NCBI RefSeq assembly: GCF_004327285.1
Contig: NZ_QJUI01000019.1
Coordinates: forward strand, 39,434 to 103,433
Direction of reading: 5' to 3'
DNA: 64,000 bases
Source: Phytopseudomonas daroniae
GTDB lineage: Bacteria > Pseudomonadota > Gammaproteobacteria > Pseudomonadales > Pseudomonadaceae
Part shown: positions 37,437 through 44,725 of the stretch, piece by piece
How the letters are laid out: each line of letters opens with the position of its first letter
Position numbering within the stretch: the first letter of the stretch is position 1
Position numbers and translations under genes: made by a program
The notes under the pieces: generated by a model
What the model was told of the DNA's origin: nothing
Seen by the model: only the letters and a program-made list of their open reading frames with translations
Database searches by the model: none

Positions 37437-37473
37437 CAACGCAGCATGATCGAGCGCAGCAATTTGACAGCCG

Positions 37474-39141
37474 TTATTGGCCCCAGGAGTCGCGCAAGGT
37501 GACAGTGCGGTTGAAGACCAGCGCATCGGCTTTCGAATCCTTGGCGTCCAGGCAGAAATAGCCTTCACGCTCGAACTGGAAGCGATCCTCGGCTTTCGCC
37601 TGGGCCAGCGATGGTTCGGCACGGCATCCTTTGAGCACGATCAGGGAGTCGGGGTTGATGTTGTCGAGGAAGCTGCCGCTTTCTTCCGCTTTCTCCGGGT
37701 TGGCCGAACGGAACAGGCGATCGTACAAGCGCACTTCGCACTCGACGCTCTCGGCGGCCGGCACCCAGTGGATCACGCCCTTGACCTTGCGCCCTTCCGG
37801 GTTCTTGCCCAGGGTGTTCTCGTCGTAGCTGCAGCGCAGCTCGACAATGTTGCCGTCAGCATCCTTGATCGCCTCGTCGGCGCGGATCACATAGCTGCCG
37901 CGCAGGCGTACTTCGCCACCGGGGATCAGGCGTTTGTAGCCGGCTGGCGGGGTTTCTTCGAAGTCGCCAGCGTCGATATAAATCTCGCGGGAGAACGGCA
38001 GCGCACGCACGCCGATATCCTGCTTGGGATGACGCGCCAACTCCAGGTTCTCGACCTGGCCTTGCGGGTAGTTGGTGATCACCACCTTGAGTGGTTTGAG
38101 CACGCACATGGCACGCGAGGCATTGGCGTCCAGGTCTTCGCGGATGGCGAATTCCAGCATGCCGATATCCACCAGACCGCCAGCGCGGTTGACACCGATC
38201 ATGTCGCAGAAGGTACGGATCGAGGCCGGGGTGTAGCCACGGCGTCGATAGCCGGAGAGCGTCGACATGCGCGGGTCGTCCCAGCCGTTGACGTGATTCT
38301 CGTCGACCAGTTGCTTGAGCTTGCGCTTGCTGGTGATGGTGTAGTTCAGGTTGAGCCGGGCGAATTCGTACTGACGCGGCTGCGCCGGCACCGACAGGTT
38401 GGCCAGGAACCACTCGTAAAGCGGGCGATGATCCTCGAACTCCAGGGTGCAGATGGAGTGGGTCACGCCTTCGATGGCGTCCGACTGACCGTGGGTGAAG
38501 TCGTAGCTGGGGTAGATGCACCACTTGTCGCCGGTCTGATGGTGATGGGCGTGGCGGATGCGATAGAGGATCGGGTCGCGCAGGTTCATGTTGCGCGAGG
38601 CCATGTCGATCTTGGCGCGCAGAGCGCGGGCGCCATCCGGGAACTCGCCAGCCTTCATGCGCGCGAACAGATCGAGGTTTTCCTCGACACTGCGCTCGCG
38701 GTAGGGGCTGTCCTTGCCGGGCGTATTCAGGGTGCCACGGTATTCGCGGGCTTCGTCCGGCGACAGATCGTCGACATAAGCCTTGCCGGCCTTGATCAGC
38801 TCGACGGCCCAGTCGTGCAACTGGTCGAAGTAATTGGAGGCGTAACGCTCCTCGCCGGCCCACTTGAAGCCCAGCCACTCGACATCGGCCTTGATGGCAT
38901 CGATGTATTCCTGATCTTCCTTGGCCGGATTGGTATCGTCGAAACGCAGGTTGCACTCGCCACCGAATTCCTGGGCCAGGCCGAAGTTCAGGCAGATCGA
39001 CTTGGCGTGGCCGATGTGCAGATAGCCGTTGGGCTCCGGCGGGAAACGGGTGATGATCTTGGCATGCTTGCCAGCGTCCAGGTCAGCCTGAACGAGGGGA
39101 CGCAGGAAGTTGGCGGCTTTTTCGACGGTGGGCTTGCTCAT
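37474..39141 (-). CDS. glnS: Glutaminyl-tRNA synthetase
   Basis: A 555-residue class I synthetase that charges tRNA-Gln directly. The HIGH motif is at 42-45 (GYLHIGHAKS), the KMSKS equivalent appears as TSKRKL, and the two C-terminal beta-barrel anticodon-binding domains are complete. ATG 39141 (MSKPTVEKAANF) has AGGA four bases upstream; ten further upstream codons are not conserved. Paired with cysS on the same strand and divergent from ppiB. Confidence 0.98.
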   Translation of the reverse strand: MSKPTVEKAANFLRPLVQADLDAGKHAKIITRFPPEPNGYLHIGHAKSICLNFGLAQEFGGECNLRFDDTNPAKEDQEYIDAIKADVEWLGFKWAGEERYASNYFDQLHDWAVELIKAGKAYVDDLSPDEAREYRGTLNTPGKDSPYRERSVEENLDLFARMKAGEFPDGARALRAKIDMASRNMNLRDPILYRIRHAHHHQTGDKWCIYPSYDFTHGQSDAIEGVTHSICTLEFEDHRPLYEWFLANLSVPAQPRQYEFARLNLNYTITSKRKLKQLVDENHVNGWDDPRMSTLSGYRRRGYTPASIRTFCDMIGVNRAGGLVDIGMLEFAIREDLDANASRAMCVLKPLKVVITNYPQGQVENLELARHPKQDIGVRALPFSREIYIDAGDFEETPPAGYKRLIPGGEVRLRGSYVIRADEAIKDADGNIVELRCSYDENTLGKNPEGRKVKGVIHWVPAAESVECEVRLYDRLFRSANPEKAEESGSFLDNINPDSLIVLKGCRAEPSLAQAKAEDRFQFEREGYFCLDAKDSKADALVFNRTVTLRDSWGQ

Positions 39142-39324
39142 GGTGTCCTTAGCGCGTGCGGATTGCGGCACAGGGTAGGCCGACTAAAACAAAGCGCTTA
39201 TCATAGCCCAAGCTGTCAACCCCCTGACAGGCCTTGGTGCCTGCTCCCTGACCTTCGGGCGACATAAATGTCTGTACCGAGCCGGGAGCGGCCCCGGGAT
39301 TTTCTCGACAGAGCGATTAAGCAC

Positions 39325-39819
39325 ATGATCAAGCTGCACACCAACCACGGCGTCATCACCCTCAACCTGTTCGAAGACAAAGCGCCGGAGACCGTGGCCA
39401 ACTTCAAAGAATACGTCAAGAGCGGCCATTACGACGGCACCGTGTTCCACCGCGTGATCGGCAATTTCATGATCCAGGGCGGCGGTTTCGAGCCGGGCAT
39501 GAAGCAGAAACCGACCAAAGCGACGATCAAGAACGAAGCCAACAACGGCCTCAGCAACAAAACCGGCACCGTGGCCATGGCTCGCACCATGGAGCCGCAC
39601 TCGGCCTCCGCGCAGTTCTTCATCAACGTTGCCGACAACACCTTCCTCGACCACAGTGCACCGACCGTGCAGGGCTGGGGCTACGCGGTGTTCGGTGAGG
39701 TGGTCGAAGGCCTGGACGTGGTCGAAGCCATCAAGGGCGTCGCCACCACCATGAAATCCGGCCATCAGGACGTGCCAGCGGAAGACGTGATCATCGAGAA
39801 GGCCGAGATCGTCGAGTGA
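39325..39819 (+). CDS. ppiB: Cytoplasmic peptidyl-prolyl cis-trans isomerase B (cyclophilin)
   Basis: A 164-residue cyclophilin without signal peptide. The catalytic region FHRVIGNFMIQGGG, the SASAQFFINVADN block and GYAVFGEVVEG are present. ATG 39325 (MIKLHTNHGVITL) agrees with the family length; the upstream 19 codons in the frame are not conserved. The stop overlaps the GTG start of lpxH, so the pair is translationally coupled. Confidence 0.97.
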   Translation: MIKLHTNHGVITLNLFEDKAPETVANFKEYVKSGHYDGTVFHRVIGNFMIQGGGFEPGMKQKPTKATIKNEANNGLSNKTGTVAMARTMEPHSASAQFFINVADNTFLDHSAPTVQGWGYAVFGEVVEGLDVVEAIKGVATTMKSGHQDVPAEDVIIEKAEIVE

Positions 39820-40538
39820 TCCTGCTGATCTCCGACCTGCATCTTGAAGAGGAGCGCCCGGATATCAGCCGGGCGTTCTTGCATTTCCTCGACACTCGGG
39901 CCAGTCAGGCCGAGGCGCTATACATTCTTGGCGATTTTTTCGAAGTGTGGATCGGCGACGACGCCATGACGCCCTTCCAACGCGGCATTGCCCAGGCCCT
40001 GCGCCGTTTGAGCGACAGCGGCACACGTATCTACCTCATGCACGGCAACCGTGACTTCCTGCTCGGCAAGGCATTCTGCCGTGAGGCCGGCTGTACCCTG
40101 CTGAGCGATCCGCATGAAGTGATTCTGGCCGGGGAGAAGGTACTGCTGATGCACGGTGACAGCCTGTGCACCCTGGACGTCGGCTACATGAAGATGCGCC
40201 GCTGGCTGCGCAACCCCCTGAGTCTGTTCGTCCTGCGCAACCTGCCGCTGAACACACGCCATAAACTGGCGCGCAAGCTGCGCTCGGAAAGCCGCTCGCA
40301 GACTCGCATGAAGGCCAGCGATATCGTTGACGTCACGCCCGAGGAAGTGCAGCGGGTGATGGCGGATCATGGCGTACGGACGCTGATCCACGGCCATACC
40401 CACCGCCCTGCCAGCCATGAATTGCAGGTCGATGGCCAACCGGCACGCCGAATCGTCCTGGGCGACTGGGATAAACAGGGTTGGGCGTTGCAGATCGATG
40501 AAAACGGTTTCAATCAGGCGCCGTTCGCTCTGCAGTGA
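39816..40538 (+). CDS. lpxH: UDP-2,3-diacylglucosamine diphosphatase
   Basis: A 240-residue calcineurin-like metallophosphoesterase that makes lipid X in lipid A synthesis, at the inner face of the cytoplasmic membrane. Metal motifs are DLHL (7-10), GDFFEVW, HGNRDFL, HGDSL and GHTHRP. The start is GTG at 39816, overlapping the ppiB stop as GTGA. After this gene the similarity to the PAO1 gene order ends. Confidence 0.96.
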   Translation: MILLISDLHLEEERPDISRAFLHFLDTRASQAEALYILGDFFEVWIGDDAMTPFQRGIAQALRRLSDSGTRIYLMHGNRDFLLGKAFCREAGCTLLSDPHEVILAGEKVLLMHGDSLCTLDVGYMKMRRWLRNPLSLFVLRNLPLNTRHKLARKLRSESRSQTRMKASDIVDVTPEEVQRVMADHGVRTLIHGHTHRPASHELQVDGQPARRIVLGDWDKQGWALQIDENGFNQAPFALQ

Positions 40539-40586
40539 ATGGCGCCGTTGAGATCGCTCCCGGATTACGCCGTCGGCTGATCCAGG

Positions 40587-41258
40587 CTACGCCTGCGGCA
40601 CGCCGCTATGAAAGCGAAACTCCGTATCGGGCGACTCGATCAGTACCTGCTCGACCGCCCTCACCCGCTCGATGGCCAGGTCGACATCTGCCGCATCACC
40701 ATACTGATAGGCGAGCTTCAGGTAACCCTGAAAGTGTCGCGCTTCGCTCTTCAGCAGGCCGAAGTAGAACTTGCCCAGCTCTTCGTCCAGGTGCGGCACG
40801 ATCGCCTCGAAGCGTTCGCAGCTGCGTGCTTCGATAAAGGCACCGACCACCAGGGTGTCGACCAGTTTCTGTGGCTCGTGATTACGCGTCACCTTGCGCA
40901 GCCCCGAGGCGTAACGCGCGGCGGAAACCGGACGCAGGCCAATCTTGCGGCGCTTCATGATGCGCAGCACCTGCTCGTGGTGCACCAGTTCCTCGCGGGC
41001 CAGCCGCGACATCATGTTGATCAGGTCTGCATGGCAGCTGTACTTGGCCATCAGGCTGAGCGCCGTGCTGGCAGCCTTGAACTCGCAGTTCTTATGGTCG
41101 ATCAGCATGATTTCCTGGTTGGCCAAGGCGGCATCGACCCAGGCCCGGGGCGTGCGGCAACCGAGAAAATCATGGATTTCCGGCAGGCTCGGCGATGTGC
41201 GCGGGCGGCCAGCAGGTGATGACTGATCTGAAACTGTGACTGGAGATGACACGGACAT
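40587..41258 (-). CDS. miaE: tRNA-(ms2io6A)-hydroxylase MiaE
   Basis: A ferritin-like non-haem diiron protein of about 223 residues that hydroxylates 2-methylthio-N6-isopentenyl-adenosine in tRNA. Diiron ligands are visible in IDHKNCEFKAA, REELVHHEQV, EARSCERFE and KSEARHFQGY, the MiaE pattern rather than that of Coq7. ATG 41258 was taken; the first 30 residues are low in complexity and have a poor ribosome site, so translation could start elsewhere. Convergent with lpxH. Confidence 0.88.
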   Translation of the reverse strand: MSVSSPVTVSDQSSPAGRPRTSPSLPEIHDFLGCRTPRAWVDAALANQEIMLIDHKNCEFKAASTALSLMAKYSCHADLINMMSRLAREELVHHEQVLRIMKRRKIGLRPVSAARYASGLRKVTRNHEPQKLVDTLVVGAFIEARSCERFEAIVPHLDEELGKFYFGLLKSEARHFQGYLKLAYQYGDAADVDLAIERVRAVEQVLIESPDTEFRFHSGVPQA

Positions 41259-41490
41259 AGCCCACAAGCGACGAGGTGGCGAAAAGTCCGAAGCCCTTGC
41301 CTCCCCACGGCAAACCGCAAGGTATGCAGGCATTTGCAGGTGGATGAGCAGGACGCACCGGACGTGAAGCCGGCCATTATAAAGCCGTCAACGACAACCA
41401 CCAGCCGCCCCGCTTGATGCCGGTCAAGAACTTGCCTGGAGTACGGCATCTATATTGATAACGACCAGCCGCACGCCAGAGGGACACACC

Positions 41491-42354
41491 ATGCAAGCCA
41501 TCCGCAGCATTCTCGTGGTCATTCAACCCAATCACGCAGAAGGGCTGGCGCTCAAGCGCGCCAGGTTGATCGCCGGGGTGACGCAGTCCCATCTGCATTT
41601 ACTGGTCTGTGACAACGTCGAGGATCACAGCGGTTATCTGCGCCAGTTGTGCAATACCCTGGAACAGGATGGGCACAGCGCCAGCGCGCAACAGGCCTGG
41701 CACGGCAGTACCCAGGAAACCATCATCGTCACCCAGCAGGCCGAGGGCTGCGGCCTGGTGATCAAGCAGCACAAACCCGACAACCCACTGAAGAAGGCAC
41801 TGCTGACCCCCGAAGACTGGAAACTGTTGCGCTACTGCCCCTGCCCGGTGCTGCTGGTTAAAACCGAGACGCCCTGGACGGGCGGCACCGTACTGGCGGC
41901 GGTCGACGTGGGCAATGCCGACGACGAGCACCGCGCCCTGCACACCAGCATCATCGACCACGGCTACGACATCGCCAATCTGGCCAAGGCCTCGCTACAC
42001 GTGATCAGTGCTCATCCATCGCCGATGCTGGCGGCTGCCGATCCGACCTTCCAACTGCGCGAAACCATCGAAGAGCGCTATCGCGAACAATGCCGGGCAT
42101 TTCAGGACGCCTACGATATCGACGATGAGCATCTGCATATCGCCGAAGGCCCGGCCGACGTATTGATTCCGCATTTCGCCCACCAGCTGCACGCGGCCGT
42201 TACGGTGATCGGTACTGTCGCACGCACCGGTTTCAGCGGTGCGCTGATCGGCAACACCGCCGAGGTCATCCTCGACATCCTGGAAAGTGACATTCTGGTG
42301 CTCAAGCCCGACAGCATCATCGAGCATCTGGAAGAGCTGGCCAGTCAGCGCTGA
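41491..42354 (+). CDS. Tandem universal stress protein (UspA family)
   Basis: A 287-residue cytoplasmic protein with two Usp folds (about 1-140 and 145-287). The first half has SILVVIQPN as strand 1; the second ends in VIGTVARTGFSGALIGNTAEVIL, which resembles the GX2GX9G(S/T) nucleotide-binding motif. ATG 41491 follows AGAGGGA. Such UspE-like tandem proteins respond to growth arrest and anaerobiosis; no regulatory motif is evident nearby. Confidence 0.9.
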   Translation: MQAIRSILVVIQPNHAEGLALKRARLIAGVTQSHLHLLVCDNVEDHSGYLRQLCNTLEQDGHSASAQQAWHGSTQETIIVTQQAEGCGLVIKQHKPDNPLKKALLTPEDWKLLRYCPCPVLLVKTETPWTGGTVLAAVDVGNADDEHRALHTSIIDHGYDIANLAKASLHVISAHPSPMLAAADPTFQLRETIEERYREQCRAFQDAYDIDDEHLHIAEGPADVLIPHFAHQLHAAVTVIGTVARTGFSGALIGNTAEVILDILESDILVLKPDSIIEHLEELASQR

Positions 42355-42375
42355 GAGGTCAGCGAATCTGTAACC

Positions 42376-42609
42376 CTAGCCGCGCAAAGGCTGACGCGGC
42401 TTGCTGCGCAATGGATCGAGCAAGGGCGACAAACCGTTGTGATCGATTTCCTGCATCAGCGCCAGCAGCCGTCCGATTTCCCCATCGGGAAACCCCTCGC
42501 GGGCGAACCAGTTGAGGTAATTGCCCGGCAGATCGGCGATCAGGCGCCCTTTGTACTTGCCGAACGGCATTTCGCGGGTTACCAGCAGTTGCAGGTCTTC
42601 AGGTTTCAT
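42376..42609 (-). CDS. DUF3820 protein (putative quorum-sensing-regulated virulence factor family)
   Basis: A 77-residue protein with the DUF3820 signature MPFGKYKGRLIADLPGNYLNWF (13-34 region). ATG 42609 gives the family length; the 119 upstream codons of the open frame are low in complexity and antisense to the glutaredoxin gene. Function unknown; the fold belongs to a small exonuclease-associated or virulence-factor family in Pseudomonas. Confidence 0.8.
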   Translation of the reverse strand: MKPEDLQLLVTREMPFGKYKGRLIADLPGNYLNWFAREGFPDGEIGRLLALMQEIDHNGLSPLLDPLRSKPRQPLRG

Positions 42610-42729
42610 CGAATCGGCCAGAGCAGTTTCACGTTCGTCGATTATGCCGGAAAGACCCGACAACGGCTGGGTCAAGCAGGGTGAACTCGGGTAAGCTGCG
42701 CGCCGTTCAACATTTGCAGGTAACCCAGC

Positions 42730-43107
42730 ATGATTATCAAGGCGCTTCGACTCGGCCTCGGCCAACTGATCGTCCTCGGCGACCTCGCCACTCGTCCGGC
42801 CAAGCTGAAACGCACGCCGGTTGCCCAGGCTGCGGTCGAACAGGCAGCCAGCGACCTGACTCTTTATCAGTTCAACGCGTGCCCGTTCTGCGTGAAGATC
42901 CGCCGCAAGCTGCATCGATTGAATGTGCCCGTCGCCCTGCGTGACGCCAAGAACGACCCACAACATCGCCAGGCCCTTGCCGAACAGGGTGGCAAGATCC
43001 AGGTTCCATGCTTGCGTATCGAAGAGAACGGCCAGAGCACCTGGCTGTACGAATCCAAGGCCATTGCAGCCTATCTGGAACAGCGCTTCGCCATTTCACC
43101 GGCATAA
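42730..43107 (+). CDS. Glutaredoxin / GST N-terminal domain protein
   Basis: A 125-residue thioredoxin-fold protein. An amphipathic N-terminal segment (MIIKALRLGLGQLIVLGDL) may associate with the membrane. The redox motif NACPFC (50-55 region, CPFC) and cis-proline in QVPCL are present, with LYESKAIAAYLEQRF at the end. Glutathione-dependent redox activity is inferred. A perfect 11-bp hairpin follows, shared with the convergent cupredoxin gene. Confidence 0.87.
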   Translation: MIIKALRLGLGQLIVLGDLATRPAKLKRTPVAQAAVEQAASDLTLYQFNACPFCVKIRRKLHRLNVPVALRDAKNDPQHRQALAEQGGKIQVPCLRIEENGQSTWLYESKAIAAYLEQRFAISPA

Positions 43108-43119
43108 GGCGCGCAGAAA

Positions 43120-43147
43120 CTGCGGCACGAAACAGCTCGTGCCGCAG
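43120..43147. terminator. Bidirectional hairpin between convergent genes
   Basis: CTGCGGCACGA and TCGTGCCGCAG around a 6-base loop, a perfect 11-bp stem between the glutaredoxin stop and the cupredoxin stop. No long T run follows on either side. Confidence 0.6.
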
Positions 43148-43158
43148 CAGCGAGGCGT

Positions 43159-43665
43159 TTATTCGGCCACGCCGACCTGGCCGACCATCCCGGCCTGGTA
43201 ATGCCCGGCGATCAGACAGCCGAAGTCGAAGGCGCCGGCACGGTTGAACGTCCACACCACTTCGCCCTGCTCGCCCGGTTGCACGTGCAGCATGTCCATG
43301 CCTGTGTGTGCCATGGTCGGTTGCTGGAGCATCATCGCGGCATGTTCGTCCAGATACGCCTTGTCGCCCAGCACGAACTCGTGCAGCAGTTGCCCGTCGT
43401 TATGCAACACGAAACGCACCGTCTCGCCCTCCTTGACCTCCAGCTTGTCCGGCACGAAGCGCATCTGGTCATTCATGCGGATTTCCACCGTGCGCGTCGC
43501 CCTGGCTGCGTCCCCTGGGGTTCCCCAGGGTTTCTGCTCGGCACTGCCCGCGCCGTGACCGGCCTGGTGGCCGGATCCGTGAGCGTGATCACCCGCGGTG
43601 GCCAGTGGGGCTTGAAGGAAAGCGGCAAGCGCCAGGGCGCTCATCAGGGTTGTCGTCATTCGCAT
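43159..43665 (-). CDS. Periplasmic cupredoxin-domain protein, Met/His-rich
   Basis: A 168-residue secreted protein. A signal peptide (1-24, ending ATAGDH) is followed by a His/Gly-rich segment (HAHGSGHQAGHGAG) and a cupredoxin domain. Likely copper ligands are H95, C150, H155 and M160 (C-X4-H-X4-M). A methionine-rich loop (MMLQQPTMAHTGMDM) could hold further copper. Such proteins occur beside copper and heavy-metal resistance genes and probably sequester or carry copper in the periplasm. Confidence 0.87.
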   Translation of the reverse strand: MRMTTTLMSALALAAFLQAPLATAGDHAHGSGHQAGHGAGSAEQKPWGTPGDAARATRTVEIRMNDQMRFVPDKLEVKEGETVRFVLHNDGQLLHEFVLGDKAYLDEHAAMMLQQPTMAHTGMDMLHVQPGEQGEVVWTFNRAGAFDFGCLIAGHYQAGMVGQVGVAE

Positions 43666-43764
43666 CGTGTTTGCCTCGTTGAATACTCATCGGCGTGCCT
43701 CCAGGCACGCAGGTCGCGTGACAGTCAGTTGCTGGCCGTCACACGCTGGTTCGAAAAGAAGGAT

Positions 43765-44142
43765 TCAGCCGATGAGATGACGGGGAGGACGATCCGGGGT
43801 GTCGGCGATATGCCCGATGAAGTGCTCGTGCCAGGCAGCCAGAGGTCGATCCAGCGGCAACTGGGTGGGAGCGGCAATGGCGGGATTCAAGGCAACCACG
43901 CCGACGCAGAACACGCAGAGACTACAGGTAGCATGCCCTGGAGCTTTCTGATCGCTGGCCGCCTCGTGGTGGCTGCAGGCCGCGCCGCAGGAATGCGCAG
44001 CGCCGGACAGGTGCATGCCATGGCCATGCCCACCGGCCGAGAGCGCCATACCTGCCTGCATGCCGACCGCGGCGATGCCCTGCGCGGGCAAGGCCAGCAT
44101 CAGCAGACAGAGCAGCAGAACACGCAGTGGCCGGGAAGACAT
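43765..44142 (-). CDS. Cys/His-rich secreted protein (DUF2946/CopL-like)
   Basis: A 125-residue protein from ATG 44142: hydrophobic leader (SRPLRVLLLCLLMLALPAQGIAA), then HGHGMHLSGAAHSCGAACSHHE and ATCSLCVFC, and a conserved end with DRPPR. Cys and His clusters suggest metal binding. Similar small proteins lie beside cadmium, zinc and copper efflux genes. A longer form from TTG 44187 is possible. It is downstream of cadR on the same strand, so probably co-transcribed. Confidence 0.72.
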   Translation of the reverse strand: MSSRPLRVLLLCLLMLALPAQGIAAVGMQAGMALSAGGHGHGMHLSGAAHSCGAACSHHEAASDQKAPGHATCSLCVFCVGVVALNPAIAAPTQLPLDRPLAAWHEHFIGHIADTPDRPPRHLIG

Positions 44143-44202
44143 CGGATGCTGAGCACGCGGCGGTAAGGGAAGCACGATTATGCCCAAATTGTGGCCATGC
44201 GA

Positions 44203-44649
44203 CTAATGCTGATGGCTGCGCCCGACATGGGATACATCCTTGTCGGCATGCAGATTGTCGCTGGTGCTGAGCTGGCGAATGATCTCGCAGGGCGCCGATT
44301 GTTGATCAGCCAGGCAACTGTTGCGCAGCTCGACCAGTTGCTCCTGTAGCGACTGCAGGCTGGCGATGCGCGCGTTGACGTGTTCGATGTGTTCGTCGAT
44401 CAGGGTGTTGATGGCTTCGCAATTTTCCGCAGGCTGACCACGCAGGCTGAGCAGCTCGCGAATCTCGTCGAGCGTCATGTCCAGCGTGCGGCAGTTACGG
44501 ATGAAGGTCAGCCGTTCGACGTGTTCGGGCCGATACAGCCGGTAGTTGCCCTCGCTACGCTGCGGCGCGGGCAGCAGCCCTTCGCGCTCGTAATACCGAA
44601 TGGTCTCCACCTGACACTGGGTGACCGCCGCCAATTCGCCAATTTTCAT
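44203..44649 (-). CDS. cadR: MerR-family cadmium-responsive regulator CadR
   Basis: A 148-residue MerR regulator. The N-terminal winged helix (MKIGELAAVTQC...YYEREGLL) is followed by the dimer helix. Cysteines C77, C112 and C121 correspond to the metal-binding cysteines of Pseudomonas CadR, and the C-terminus ends in SHVGRSHQH, the His-rich tail of that protein. ATG 44649 has GGAGG eight bases upstream. It is divergent from cadA across a 76-base region holding a typical MerR promoter. Confidence 0.95.
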   Translation of the reverse strand: MKIGELAAVTQCQVETIRYYEREGLLPAPQRSEGNYRLYRPEHVERLTFIRNCRTLDMTLDEIRELLSLRGQPAENCEAINTLIDEHIEHVNARIASLQSLQEQLVELRNSCLADQQSAPCEIIRQLSTSDNLHADKDVSHVGRSHQH

Positions 44650-44667
44650 GCTCTGTTCCTCCAATGC

Positions 44668-44698
44668 TTGACCCTATAGTGGCTACAGGGTGTTCACT
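44668..44698 (+). promoter_or_regulatory. CadR-controlled cadA promoter and operator
   Basis: TTGACC (44668-44673) and TTCACT (44693-44698) are separated by 19 bases, the long spacer typical of MerR-activated promoters. The dyad ACCCTATAG-TGG-CTACAGGGT (44671-44691) lies within the spacer, as at the P. putida cadR-cadA promoter. Confidence 0.9.
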
Positions 44699-44725
44699 CT
44701 GCAACAAGATATTCGGAGAAGCACC

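Noticed and set aside
40587..41258. Coq7 (ubiquinone hydroxylase) as identity of the diiron protein
   Set aside because: Ligand spacing and the REELVHHEQV / KSEARHFQGY blocks fit MiaE; Coq7 is elsewhere recognised by different motifs.
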